A stretch of 64,000 nt of DNA from assembly GCA_964350315.1 (NCBI GenBank), contig CAYGJD010000008.1, positions 1 to 64,000 of the forward strand, read 5' to 3'. The position numbers and the translations under genes are program-made. The DNA is from JAJZEO01 sp964350315. Its GTDB lineage: Bacteria; Chlamydiota; Chlamydiia; Chlamydiales; 2-12-FULL-49-11. This document shows, piece after piece, positions 1 through 7,546 of the stretch. The notes below the pieces were generated by a model. That model worked only from the letters and a program-made list of their open reading frames with translations. It had not been told where the DNA came from and did no database searches. The first letter of the stretch is position 1, and each line of letters opens with the position of its first letter.

Positions 1-57
1 CCCCGAGGTAGATAGTTAGTTACCTAAATTTTCTAGCATCTTTGCTTAAAATTTGAT

Positions 58-95
58 GAATGTCTAAGGGTTCGCTCTTAGGCATTCTTGTTTTT
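58..95 (+). terminator. Rho-independent terminator of a gene left of the window
   Basis: The arms at 58-68 and 77-87 pair with one internal mismatch or wobble around a short loop, and a T-rich run (88-95) follows on the plus strand. No plus-strand gene lies before it here, so it would end a gene beyond the left edge. It overlaps the last codons of the minus-strand acetyltransferase gene, so the two genes converge. Confidence 0.6.
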
Positions 96-548
96 AGATG
101 AGAATCTTTGACAGGTCATTCTATTATATAAATCATCATAGATTTCAGCCTCTGTATACTTACCATTAGTATACTGTTGGATTGTATCTCTCCAAAAGGC
201 TTTTGCCTTCTCTGCCCCTACTAACTGCTTTACTTGCCATTCACCTGGATATCGATCAAAAACGGCAAATGCCATCTCTTGGCCTACCCCATCCCGCCGC
301 CAATCACTGCAGACATAAAATTCTGCTAAATTGAATATAGAATCTTCAATTGAAATAATGCAAAAGCCTACATATTCAGACTCTTCTTCCCAAAGATAGG
401 TCTCATTTGGATGTCTATAATCGATATCAAGTGTATATTTCCCGTTTTCATCGGGCACTTTTTGGGTGAAAGGAGAGATCTCAACCTCATACCTTTGCAC
501 CATTTCCTCAAATATAGGGCGGTTGGTTTCATCTACGCGGATTAGCAT
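78..548 (-). CDS. GNAT-family N-acetyltransferase
   Basis: A 156-residue protein with the layout of the GCN5-related N-acetyltransferase fold. The acetyl-CoA pyrophosphate-binding loop is visible as RRDGVG (about residues 85-90), after a beta-strand pair (EYVGFCII, NLAEFYV) and before a helix and an AKAFWRD segment typical of motif B. GNAT enzymes move an acetyl group from acetyl-CoA to an amine; the acceptor cannot be read from this sequence. It stands alone on the minus strand, with its end inside a convergent terminator. A small standalone GNAT could act on an antibiotic, a metabolite or a protein terminus. Confidence 0.8.
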   Translation of the reverse strand: MLIRVDETNRPIFEEMVQRYEVEISPFTQKVPDENGKYTLDIDYRHPNETYLWEEESEYVGFCIISIEDSIFNLAEFYVCSDWRRDGVGQEMAFAVFDRYPGEWQVKQLVGAEKAKAFWRDTIQQYTNGKYTEAEIYDDLYNRMTCQRFSSKNKNA

Positions 549-644
549 ACACTTAAATTATTAGATCTTTGGCCTCAATTTGGACAACATAAAAAGGCAG
601 ACTGGCGAAAATATCCACAAGCCAATAACTATTATAGACTAAGC

Positions 645-681
645 GCCTGCTCCTTTATCACAATAAAACAAAGGAGCAGGC
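645..681 (-). other. Perfect 12-bp hairpin at the 3' end of the 628-residue secreted protein gene
   Basis: Positions 645-656 and 670-681 are exact reverse complements around a 13-nt loop. The hairpin begins 9 bases past the stop codon of the upstream minus-strand gene. It has no T tract on either strand, so it is not a canonical intrinsic terminator. It may protect the mRNA 3' end or act as a U-less terminator. Confidence 0.55.
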
Positions 682-690
682 ATAAGCGCT

Positions 691-2577
691 TTATGCTGGC
701 TTTAAGACGGGTGTATATCCCCCACCAACATGGAATGGATTAAACCCAAAATGTAACATCATCGCCCAAGAGGTCGACGTCGTGCTTGGGATTGGATTTG
801 CAAACCATCCAAATGGAATCATATACCGTTTTGATGCATATACAAATGATAACTTATCGGATGGTATAGGCAATAACGTTGTATAGTCTTCTGGGCGAAC
901 CGAATCATAAGCATGCGTTGTCGGATAGTTATCACTTCTTAGTGTCATCAGATTTCTAAACATCGTATCGTGGTCTTTTTGCAGTTCTTGCACAAAACCT
1001 GCAGCATGATGTCTATCTGCTAATGACAGTTTTGAATCAGTCGATGCAACACTATACTGCGTTATCAAACAGCGCACCATGTTGATGGCTCCTGCTGTCC
1101 ACTCAGCAGAGATTACTCCCTTTTCATAAGATCCGCTGGTTCCATTTCCATCTTGATCTGAATACCCAACACCCCAAAGAGCACTGTCAGGACCGTAAAA
1201 TCCTCCCCAACTTTTTACACTTGCCCAAATATTAAAGGCCGATCCAAACCCAAACCAAGCATCAATCACCGGCTGTCCTAATACAGCGACACCCCATGTA
1301 CTAACGTCTACTGCTTTTGGCTCAGATGCAGGTTTCCAGTCAACTCCAAGGGAAGGATTGTTAGCATCGCCCCCTTGATAGAAGATTCCAGCTGCAGCGT
1401 CCCATGCATTATTCTTAAAGAATGAAAGCATTCCTTTGGTTTGCTCCCCTTGTGGAGTCGCTCCTCCATAAACTACTGTATGGATCTGTGTCAAAGTTGT
1501 TTGAATTTGTTGTTTTTGTTCTTCACTTAGATCGGTTTCATTTGCAAGTTCATCTTGTAAAATCTTTTGAAAAATCAACATTCCCGCTAGAGCAGAAGCA
1601 TTATTTTCTACAGAAACTTCATAAGGATTTACTGGCTGTTGCCCTTGATTTCCCAAAGAGCCTTTGCATGCATAGTATATACCGCCGATTTCTGATTGCA
1701 TACATCTTAGGGCATACAATGCACCCATTGCATTATGTACGGCTGTTGATGCAAACGGAACAAACGTTTCTCCTGCTGATTGCATTTTCAAGTAAGCTGC
1801 TTGTAATGGTCCAATGAAAAATGCCCACGCATTTTCCCCTGTAATTGGTTTCCAATCTTGCCACGTAATTTTTCCTGCTTGGTATTGTGGATTTGGTGGA
1901 AGGCCCTGTGCGGTTACATATTTCATGTACTCTGTACCAAGAAAAGGATCATTTGAAAGCCAATTGCGCGTTACCATTCGAAAGAAATAGGCATTGTTTG
2001 GCGTTTGGATATTTTCTCCATTATAGGAAAAAGTTCCATCCCCACGTGTTGTTGCTCTATTTGCATTTGCTTGCATCTGTGGTGCATTTCCATCATATCC
2101 TACCAGCAAGAGTTCATCTTCATTCTCAGCTATTGCAAACAGATCTGCTCCTGACGGCCCTTTCATACCTGCTTTTCCACAAACTGCTAAAGCTATTTGC
2201 CAACATGCAGCGTCATAAATATCAGTTCCATAATATACGTTTACTCGCTCAACCTGTAAATCAGCTCCAGGTGACTGAGGAGATGGAGTTAAAGTGTAGT
2301 CTCCAGGATTATAGATATCAACAACGTGCAAGTCATTACCAGAAAGAGTTCCAACGTACTTAGCCCAATAGTCTGGCGTACTGTAATAACTTAGCGGCAA
2401 TGTCAAACCATTCAAACTGCCAACGCTACCTTGATAAGTAAAACCAACCTGATCTGATGATGCCGTGAGAAAGGCTAATTCCTCTTGCACTTCTTGCAGA
2501 GTCTGAATCGGATTAAACGTCTGAGCACTAAGCGCGCAGGACATTGCTAGTGGAATTGATAGAATAGCATTTATCAT
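691..2577 (-). CDS. Predicted exported 628-residue protein, possibly six-hairpin glycosidase-like
   Basis: The N-terminus (about 18 residues, ending SCALSA) resembles a signal peptide, although no basic residue follows the initiator Met. The start is supported by a GAGG Shine-Dalgarno about 9 bases upstream. The body is rich in Trp, Gly, Asn and aromatic residues, with repeated helix-loop segments such as NAWAFFIGPLQAAYL, WFGFGSAFNIWASV and EWTAGAINMVRCL. This is the texture of (alpha/alpha)6-barrel carbohydrate-active enzymes. The C-terminus contains GWFANPIPSTTSTSW, also common in such barrels. I do not recognise the family and could not place catalytic acids. Its G+C looks slightly above that of its neighbours. 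Confidence 0.6.
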   Translation of the reverse strand: MINAILSIPLAMSCALSAQTFNPIQTLQEVQEELAFLTASSDQVGFTYQGSVGSLNGLTLPLSYYSTPDYWAKYVGTLSGNDLHVVDIYNPGDYTLTPSPQSPGADLQVERVNVYYGTDIYDAACWQIALAVCGKAGMKGPSGADLFAIAENEDELLLVGYDGNAPQMQANANRATTRGDGTFSYNGENIQTPNNAYFFRMVTRNWLSNDPFLGTEYMKYVTAQGLPPNPQYQAGKITWQDWKPITGENAWAFFIGPLQAAYLKMQSAGETFVPFASTAVHNAMGALYALRCMQSEIGGIYYACKGSLGNQGQQPVNPYEVSVENNASALAGMLIFQKILQDELANETDLSEEQKQQIQTTLTQIHTVVYGGATPQGEQTKGMLSFFKNNAWDAAAGIFYQGGDANNPSLGVDWKPASEPKAVDVSTWGVAVLGQPVIDAWFGFGSAFNIWASVKSWGGFYGPDSALWGVGYSDQDGNGTSGSYEKGVISAEWTAGAINMVRCLITQYSVASTDSKLSLADRHHAAGFVQELQKDHDTMFRNLMTLRSDNYPTTHAYDSVRPEDYTTLLPIPSDKLSFVYASKRYMIPFGWFANPIPSTTSTSWAMMLHFGFNPFHVGGGYTPVLKPA

Positions 2578-2674
2578 TGAGAACCTCTAAAGATTTGTTA
2601 AAAGTTCTCTTGAGAATATACAAGCAATCTTTTTATTTAAATGATTGTCTCTTAAAAAATTAAATTTTAATGTG

Positions 2675-3139
2675 TCACAGGTGACTACGTAAAACCCAGG
2701 CTGTCTTTTCGTGATCTCGCACCATAGTCCCTAGCATATCAACAAGGCCATAATCACCACATTCTTCACCAATTTTTGAAAAATTTCTTAGGTCTTGCAC
2801 AGTTTTTTCATGGCAGATAGCAAGATAATCAAGCATTCCATCAGCTGTAGCATTGTCCGTAAACTCTTTAAAATCACACATCGCTGCAAATGTCTTCAAA
2901 GATCCGAGTGCCTTATACCCCATTTGTCTAATTCTTTCTGCGATTTCATCACCACTTTCTGCTAACGCACCGTATTGCTTTTCAAGCATTTCATGAATAA
3001 AGAGAAACCTTGGATCTTCGATATTCCAATGAGCATGTAAAGTTAAAAAATATAACCCATAAGTATTCGCTAAAGTTTTATTTAAGTACTTAACAATGAC
3101 TTTACTTTTTTCCTCTGACATTCCAAAATTCGTTTTCAT
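2675..3139 (-). CDS. dps: Dps-family ferritin-like DNA-protection protein
   Basis: At 154 residues it has the usual Dps length. Dps proteins form 12-subunit shells that oxidise Fe(II) with hydrogen peroxide and store iron, protecting DNA during oxidative stress. The inter-subunit ferroxidase ligands can be aligned: His37 in HAHWN, Asp64 and Glu68 in GDEIAERI. Their 27- and 4-residue spacings match known Dps proteins. An AAAGGAAAG Shine-Dalgarno precedes the ATG. The gene is divergent from the Nudix gene at 3245 and shares a 105-bp intergenic region with it. The N-terminus is short, without a lysine-rich DNA-binding tail, so direct DNA binding is uncertain. Confidence 0.9.
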   Translation of the reverse strand: MKTNFGMSEEKSKVIVKYLNKTLANTYGLYFLTLHAHWNIEDPRFLFIHEMLEKQYGALAESGDEIAERIRQMGYKALGSLKTFAAMCDFKEFTDNATADGMLDYLAICHEKTVQDLRNFSKIGEECGDYGLVDMLGTMVRDHEKTAWVLRSHL

Positions 3140-3208
3140 ACTCTTTCCTTTTCGGGTTATATAAACAAACTAACACTAAAACATGATAACTATCAAATTG
3201 TTAGAAAG

Positions 3209-3237
3209 TAGACAATAAGATCTTGCTGATCTATAAT
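3209..3237 (+). promoter_or_regulatory. Sigma-70/66-type promoter of the Nudix gene
   Basis: TAGACA (3209-3214), a 17-bp spacer and TATAAT (3232-3237). The ATG begins at 3245, only 7 bases after the -10 box, and no Shine-Dalgarno lies between them. The transcript would therefore be leaderless or nearly so. Confidence 0.65.
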
Positions 3238-3244
3238 TTTTTAT

Positions 3245-3691
3245 ATGTCAAATGAAGATTGTTTTCATCTAGGTGCCAAAGCTTTAATACGAAATGCAGA
3301 AGGTCTTTTGCTTTTACTTACTGCTGCACCATCAAGAGTTATTTCTCATACACACTACGACCTTCCTGGCGGGCGACTTCAAAAAGGCGAAGATGAAATC
3401 AAAGCGCTAAAGCGTGAAGTCCAAGAAGAATGTGGCATAACCTCTTTGATCAACATAAAATCCATTCTAAAAGCACTCTCCCCCCTTCGCTTACCTGTTG
3501 GAGAGAGTGATGTTGGACTAATTTTTTCCTTTTATCTTTGTGATATTGATCCAAACCAATCTATCACACTAAGCCATGAACACATCAGCTACGATTGGCA
3601 TACACCTGATAAATTTGCCTCACTTGTCAAATCAATTTATCCAGAAGAACTCATCAATTATATTCGTTCTCTTCCCATCCACTTGAGCTAA
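3245..3691 (+). CDS. Nudix hydrolase
   Basis: A 148-residue protein with a complete Nudix box, GX5EX7REUXEEXGU, starting at GRLQKGE and continuing to REVQEECGI (about residues 42-64). Nudix enzymes hydrolyse nucleoside diphosphates linked to another moiety, using a divalent metal bound by the REXXEE glutamates. The substrate cannot be told from the box. A lone Nudix of this size could act in nucleotide-pool sanitation or on sugar nucleotides or dinucleoside polyphosphates. It is divergent from dps, which may hint at a stress role. The start has no visible ribosome-binding site (see the promoter entry). Confidence 0.85.
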   Translation: MSNEDCFHLGAKALIRNAEGLLLLLTAAPSRVISHTHYDLPGGRLQKGEDEIKALKREVQEECGITSLINIKSILKALSPLRLPVGESDVGLIFSFYLCDIDPNQSITLSHEHISYDWHTPDKFASLVKSIYPEELINYIRSLPIHLS

Positions 3692-3777
3692 CTTTCAATA
3701 ATTAAACTTTTTTCTTACACTCTAGTTGATAAGCTCTGCCATAGCGCTTAAATCTGTCTTTTGGTAGAATTATTGTC

Positions 3778-4911
3778 ATGATTGACTTGATTATCATAGG
3801 CGGTGGTGCAGCAGGGATCTTTGCTGCCATAGCAGCAAAAGAAGCAAACAAAGATGCAAGCGTCGTTGTATTAGAAAAAAGCTTAGCTCTTCTTGCAAAA
3901 GTACGCATCTCAGGCGGCGGCAGGTGCAATGTCACTCATGCTTGCTTTGATCCCCTTGAACTGACAAAAAATTATCCTCGTGGAGCAAAGGAATTAATCG
4001 CTCCTTTCCATAGATTCTCTCCAAATGATACGATTGCCTGGTTTGAATCCCGCGGTGTCAAATTAAAAGCAGAAGCTGATGGACGGATCTTTCCTTTCTC
4101 AGATTCATCTCAATCAATCATTGATTGCCTCCTCAACGAAGCCAATCGTCTTGGTGTAGAGATTCGTACTCGGTGGCGCGTTGAATCGATTAGAAAGGTT
4201 AACGATCACTTTCTCATTAACGACGAACTTTCCTGTCAAAGAGTTCTACTTGCAACAGGAAGTTCTGCAAATGGTCATGAATGGGCAAAAAGCCTCGGAC
4301 ACACAATTGAACAAGCAATCCCCTCTCTGTTTACGTTCCACTCACCAACATCTCCTCTTAAAGACCTCTCAGGTATTTCCATGCCTGATGTCGAAGTGAG
4401 ACTCAAAGGATTCTCCAAAAGAATTCGCGGCCCCATTCTAATCACCCATTTTGGTTTTAGTGGCCCAGCGATTATTAAGCTCTCTGCTTGGGCAGCTCCT
4501 TTTATGTTTGAGCACTCATATAAAGCAGAACTAATCATCAACTGGCTTCCAGAACTCTCCTCCCATCAAATTCAAGAGACAAATGTTGCTCACTACTTTT
4601 CAAAGTCTCTTTGGCGCACATTAGTAGATGAAAAGATGACAGATCAGATTATTGCAGAAAAGCTTCACGCAGATCGATACCAAATAGATGGAAAAACAAC
4701 CTTCAAAAAGGAGTTTGTGACTTGCGGTGGAATCAATAGAAAGGAAGTCAATTTCAAAACAATGGAAAGTAAAATTTGCCCAGGTCTTTTTTTTGCTGGT
4801 GAAGTTCTTGATATCGATGGAGTTACAGGAGGATTTAACTTCCAAAACGCCTGGACAACTGCCTTTATCGCAGCAAATTCGCTTGATCTAAACCTTTCAG
4901 CAGCTTTATAA
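3778..4911 (+). CDS. HI0933/BaiN-like FAD-dependent oxidoreductase
   Basis: A 377-residue flavoprotein of the HI0933 family. The N-terminal dinucleotide-binding motif GGGAAGIFAA (residues 8-17) is followed by a glutamate-ended strand (VVVLEK) and the family signature ISGGGRCNVTH. The C-terminal FAD-contacting segment ends in GGFNFQNAWTTAF. Members are widespread and poorly characterised; BaiN-type homologues reduce bile-acid intermediates in gut bacteria, which need not apply here. The start has no good Shine-Dalgarno. A TAGAAT hexamer at 3765-3770 sits 7 bases upstream, as at the preceding Nudix gene. Confidence 0.88.
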   Translation: MIDLIIIGGGAAGIFAAIAAKEANKDASVVVLEKSLALLAKVRISGGGRCNVTHACFDPLELTKNYPRGAKELIAPFHRFSPNDTIAWFESRGVKLKAEADGRIFPFSDSSQSIIDCLLNEANRLGVEIRTRWRVESIRKVNDHFLINDELSCQRVLLATGSSANGHEWAKSLGHTIEQAIPSLFTFHSPTSPLKDLSGISMPDVEVRLKGFSKRIRGPILITHFGFSGPAIIKLSAWAAPFMFEHSYKAELIINWLPELSSHQIQETNVAHYFSKSLWRTLVDEKMTDQIIAEKLHADRYQIDGKTTFKKEFVTCGGINRKEVNFKTMESKICPGLFFAGEVLDIDGVTGGFNFQNAWTTAFIAANSLDLNLSAAL

Positions 4912-5001
4912 TTAGCTATTAACATTCTAAGATGAGGGTCTACCAGTGAAAAAGTAATTTCTTTTTGATAACCTATTTATAAATTCAATTAAGGAGTACT
5001 T

Positions 5002-5610
5002 ATGCTAGATCCGGTAGAACCGTATCCCTTTGTGGGACAAGTCAGAAACTTTATTTTTCTAAAAAATTTTATCACAAATCCAAATATCATTGTTGGAGAT
5101 TACACTTATTACCACGATACTGATCGTCCAGAAAGATTTGAACACGAGAACGTTATTATGCCTTTCTTTTGCAAACTGCAAGTAGGCAAGTTTTGTCAAA
5201 TCGCTCAAGGAACAAAGTTTATCATGAGCGCTGCAAATCATCAGATGAGTGGTTTTTCCACATTTCCTTTCTTTATTTTTGGAGGAGATAATGCAAAATA
5301 TGAGCTCGATCTTCCCCAAAAAGGCGACACTATTGTTGGCAACGACGTTTGGTTCGGTCACCACTCTGTTGTCATGCCGGGCGTGACAATTGGAGATGGA
5401 GCGATTATAGGGGCATACTCGCTCGTTACAAAAGATGTTCCTCCTTACACAATCGTTGGGGGCAACCCTGCTAAAATCATCCGAAAGCGTTTTGATGATG
5501 AGACTGTTGCCAAACTCAAAGATATTGCTTGGTGGGATTGGGACATTGAAAAAATCACCAAGATGATTCCTCACATTGTTGGTGCTGACATCGATGCGTT
5601 AAGCAGTTGA
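5002..5610 (+). CDS. Vat-type xenobiotic O-acetyltransferase (streptogramin A acetyltransferase-like)
   Basis: A 202-residue left-handed beta-helix (hexapeptide-repeat) acetyltransferase. It carries Vat/CatB-family landmarks in order: FVGQVRNFIFLKN, GDYTYYHD, GKFCQIAQGTKFIM, AANHQMSGFSTFPF, GNDVWFGHHSVVMPGV and IVGGNPAKIIRKRF. The proposed catalytic base is His80 in AANHQM, at the position known from VatD. Vat enzymes transfer acetyl from acetyl-CoA to group A streptogramins; other relatives act on chloramphenicol or unknown hydroxyl compounds. An AAGGAG Shine-Dalgarno precedes the ATG. Resistance activity is inference; the family call is firm. A duplicated 20-bp sequence spans its stop codon. 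Confidence 0.88.
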   Translation: MLDPVEPYPFVGQVRNFIFLKNFITNPNIIVGDYTYYHDTDRPERFEHENVIMPFFCKLQVGKFCQIAQGTKFIMSAANHQMSGFSTFPFFIFGGDNAKYELDLPQKGDTIVGNDVWFGHHSVVMPGVTIGDGAIIGAYSLVTKDVPPYTIVGGNPAKIIRKRFDDETVAKLKDIAWWDWDIEKITKMIPHIVGADIDALSS

Positions 5611-5655
5611 CGTAATTGTTCGGGCTTATATTGGCGCATTAAGCAGTTGACGTAA
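5596..5655. repeat. Near-identical 20-bp direct repeat at the 3' end of the Vat-like gene
   Basis: Positions 5596-5615 and 5636-5655 differ at one base (GCG/GCA then TTAAGCAGTTGACGTAA). The first copy contains the last sense codons and the TGA of the acetyltransferase gene; the second lies in the leader of the methyltransferase gene. The 40-bp period suggests a small tandem duplication or the footprint of an insertion or recombination event. Confidence 0.85.
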
Positions 5656-5670
5656 GAGAGTTGTTTTGTT

Positions 5671-6381
5671 ATGGGGGGGGTTATGAGTAGTAATCACGAA
5701 AGAGACCTCCCTATTTGGGCAAAACAGACCCATAAAAACATCATTGCTTCACGCACATCTAGCGAAGCATTTACAAATGTCTACAGTGCATGCATTTGGG
5801 GAAAGCAAGAAAATGGCTCACCTTCTTCTGGTGAAGGGTCATCTCCTAATCATGCCAAACCCTATATGAATTTCCTTCAAGGATATCTTCTAAGACATCA
5901 TATCAAGAGCGTTCTTGATGTGGGCTGTGGAACTTGGGAATTTTCACATCAAATTGACTGGAATGGAATTCAATATTTAGGGATTGATGTCGTTACTTCA
6001 ATCATTGAGCAAAACCAATCTACATTTGGCTCAGAAACCATCACATTCAAAACTCTAGACTTTCTTGAAGAAGAGCTCCCTAAAGCAGATCTTTTGATTT
6101 GCAAAGACGTTTTGCAGCATCTTCCCTTACAAGACATACAAAAGTTTCTTACTCAAGCAAAAAGGTTTCGCCATTGCATTCTTACAAACGATATTCTTAC
6201 ACATCTTACAGAAGAAGAATCTCACCATCAAAACAACTTTGATATTCATCGTGGCGAGTACCGACCACTTGATTTAGAATTACCCCCTTTTTCAGTACAT
6301 GGATCTTGTTTTTTATACAAAGCAACAGGAAACAACTGCATGAAAAAAGTTGTTTTCCTTGAAAATTCTGAAAACATTTAG
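5671..6381 (+). CDS. Class I SAM-dependent methyltransferase
   Basis: Motif I is VLDVGCGTWEF, followed by an acidic strand end (YLGIDVV) and motif IV-like LLICKDVLQHLP. These identify a Rossmann-fold methyltransferase of the small-molecule type. The substrate is unknown. Two starts are possible: ATG at 5671, which places an 8-G run (5673-5680) inside codons 1-3, or ATG at 5683 just after that run, where the Gs could serve as a ribosome-binding site. The position right behind a Vat-like acetyltransferase suggests a shared origin or joint function, but the 60-bp gap contains only a duplicated repeat and no clear promoter. Confidence 0.82.
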   Translation: MGGVMSSNHERDLPIWAKQTHKNIIASRTSSEAFTNVYSACIWGKQENGSPSSGEGSSPNHAKPYMNFLQGYLLRHHIKSVLDVGCGTWEFSHQIDWNGIQYLGIDVVTSIIEQNQSTFGSETITFKTLDFLEEELPKADLLICKDVLQHLPLQDIQKFLTQAKRFRHCILTNDILTHLTEEESHHQNNFDIHRGEYRPLDLELPPFSVHGSCFLYKATGNNCMKKVVFLENSENI

Positions 6382-6422
6382 TCTAGCCTTTTAACTCCTT
6401 AATTTTTATACTCACTACCAAT

Positions 6423-6914
6423 ATGAAAAAATCTCTTCTCATTTTTCTTCTCTCTCCACTACTTTGCCTCGCGAATGGTCCTATGCAGTCATTTAAAAAA
6501 TCTGACTCGCAATTTGATTTTAGTGAATCTTATTATTACGGGAATTTTCAAACTTCGTCTGGACGTTCTTTAGCAGGATTAGGTCTGCGATATAAAGAGG
6601 ATGAATTTGGTTTTGATGCAGCAATTTCAGGAGCATTTGCAACGAAAAACTTTTCACGAATTTTACAAGGACATGCCTCCGCACTCTACTTTCCGTTAGA
6701 AGGGTTCTTTTATGGTGGCATCGGAGCTGGCTTATGCCTGCGCTTTAAAGAAAATATAACAAATCAAGCATTCTTGCTTGGCACACTTGGCGTACAATAC
6801 GCAAACCTAAGTAAAGGACTCTATTTTGCTGAGGCAACTCTACAATCCCCAGTGAACTTTGATCCCGAAGCTTCTCACTTATCTACAGGATTTCGTTTAG
6901 GAATTGGCTTTTAA
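6423..6914 (+). CDS. Small exported beta-barrel-like protein, paralogue 1 of 3
   Basis: A 163-residue protein with a signal peptide (MKKSLLIFLLSPLLCLANG) and alternating hydrophobic and polar strands. It ends in a C-terminal aromatic (GFRLGIGF), as outer-membrane beta-barrel proteins usually do. It aligns with the next two genes through a shared GLGLRYKEDEFGFDAAIS-like strand pair and the Gly-rich terminal strand. About six to eight strands would fit the length. I do not recognise a named family. It probably sits in the outer membrane; a soluble periplasmic role is possible. Confidence 0.7.
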   Translation: MKKSLLIFLLSPLLCLANGPMQSFKKSDSQFDFSESYYYGNFQTSSGRSLAGLGLRYKEDEFGFDAAISGAFATKNFSRILQGHASALYFPLEGFFYGGIGAGLCLRFKENITNQAFLLGTLGVQYANLSKGLYFAEATLQSPVNFDPEASHLSTGFRLGIGF

Positions 6915-6976
6915 GCCTCTTTTTGCTACTCTTTTCTCATATTCAATCTTCCGTTGAGATTTAAAGGAGTCTTAGA

Positions 6977-7501
6977 ATGTTCAAACCATATTTATTCCTC
7001 ACATTTTTATTGTTTCCTCTTCTTGTTTTTGCAAGAACTACGACAGAGAAATATCCTTATATCACAACACAAATGAATGGAAATGGACAAGTAGGTTGTG
7101 GGATTGGCTATCGATACAATGTACGCAATCCTTTTGATTCTCTTCTACTAATAGGCCTTGATACAACAATTGAAGGGACCCCAAACAGTAGCGTCCAAGG
7201 TCGAGCCCAAATGATTTTTTCAGGACAAGCGCCCTCAAGAAATTGGGAAGACACGCTTAATTTCAATAATATTTATGTCGGAGTTGGAGCTTGTTTTAGC
7301 TATCATAGACCTTTTTATGTTAAATCAATTTCTACGTATGATTTTGAAGCCTCACCTCTAGTTTCTCTTGGCTATCAAAGAGAATCTTATACCGGAAACC
7401 ATTTTTTTTCAGAAATCGACTTAATTCTTTTTGATTCTGTATCTACTGGATCGCTTTTTCCTATCCCTTATCCTGAATTTCGGATTGGCCTAGGTTTTTA
7501 A
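6977..7501 (+). CDS. Small exported beta-barrel-like protein, paralogue 2 of 3
   Basis: A 174-residue protein with a signal peptide (MFKPYLFLTFLLFPLLVFA) and an AAAGGAG ribosome-binding site. The strand VGCGIGYRYN corresponds to the second strand of both neighbours, and the chain ends in FRIGLGF. It contains one Cys in that strand (GCGIG) and a second in GVGACFSY, so a disulphide is possible and would suit a cell envelope built on disulphide cross-links. It lies 62 bp after paralogue 1 and 45 bp before paralogue 3 in the same direction, probably one transcription unit. Confidence 0.68.
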   Translation: MFKPYLFLTFLLFPLLVFARTTTEKYPYITTQMNGNGQVGCGIGYRYNVRNPFDSLLLIGLDTTIEGTPNSSVQGRAQMIFSGQAPSRNWEDTLNFNNIYVGVGACFSYHRPFYVKSISTYDFEASPLVSLGYQRESYTGNHFFSEIDLILFDSVSTGSLFPIPYPEFRIGLGF

Positions 7502-7546
7502 GAAAGCACTTGATATACTTGACTCTCAAGGCATATGGAGAGCTAA

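Noticed and set aside
1422..2363. Two plus-strand open frames of 131 and 158 codons
   Set aside because: They lie antisense within the 628-residue secreted protein gene, have no start signals, and are rich in His/Leu as expected for a shadow frame.
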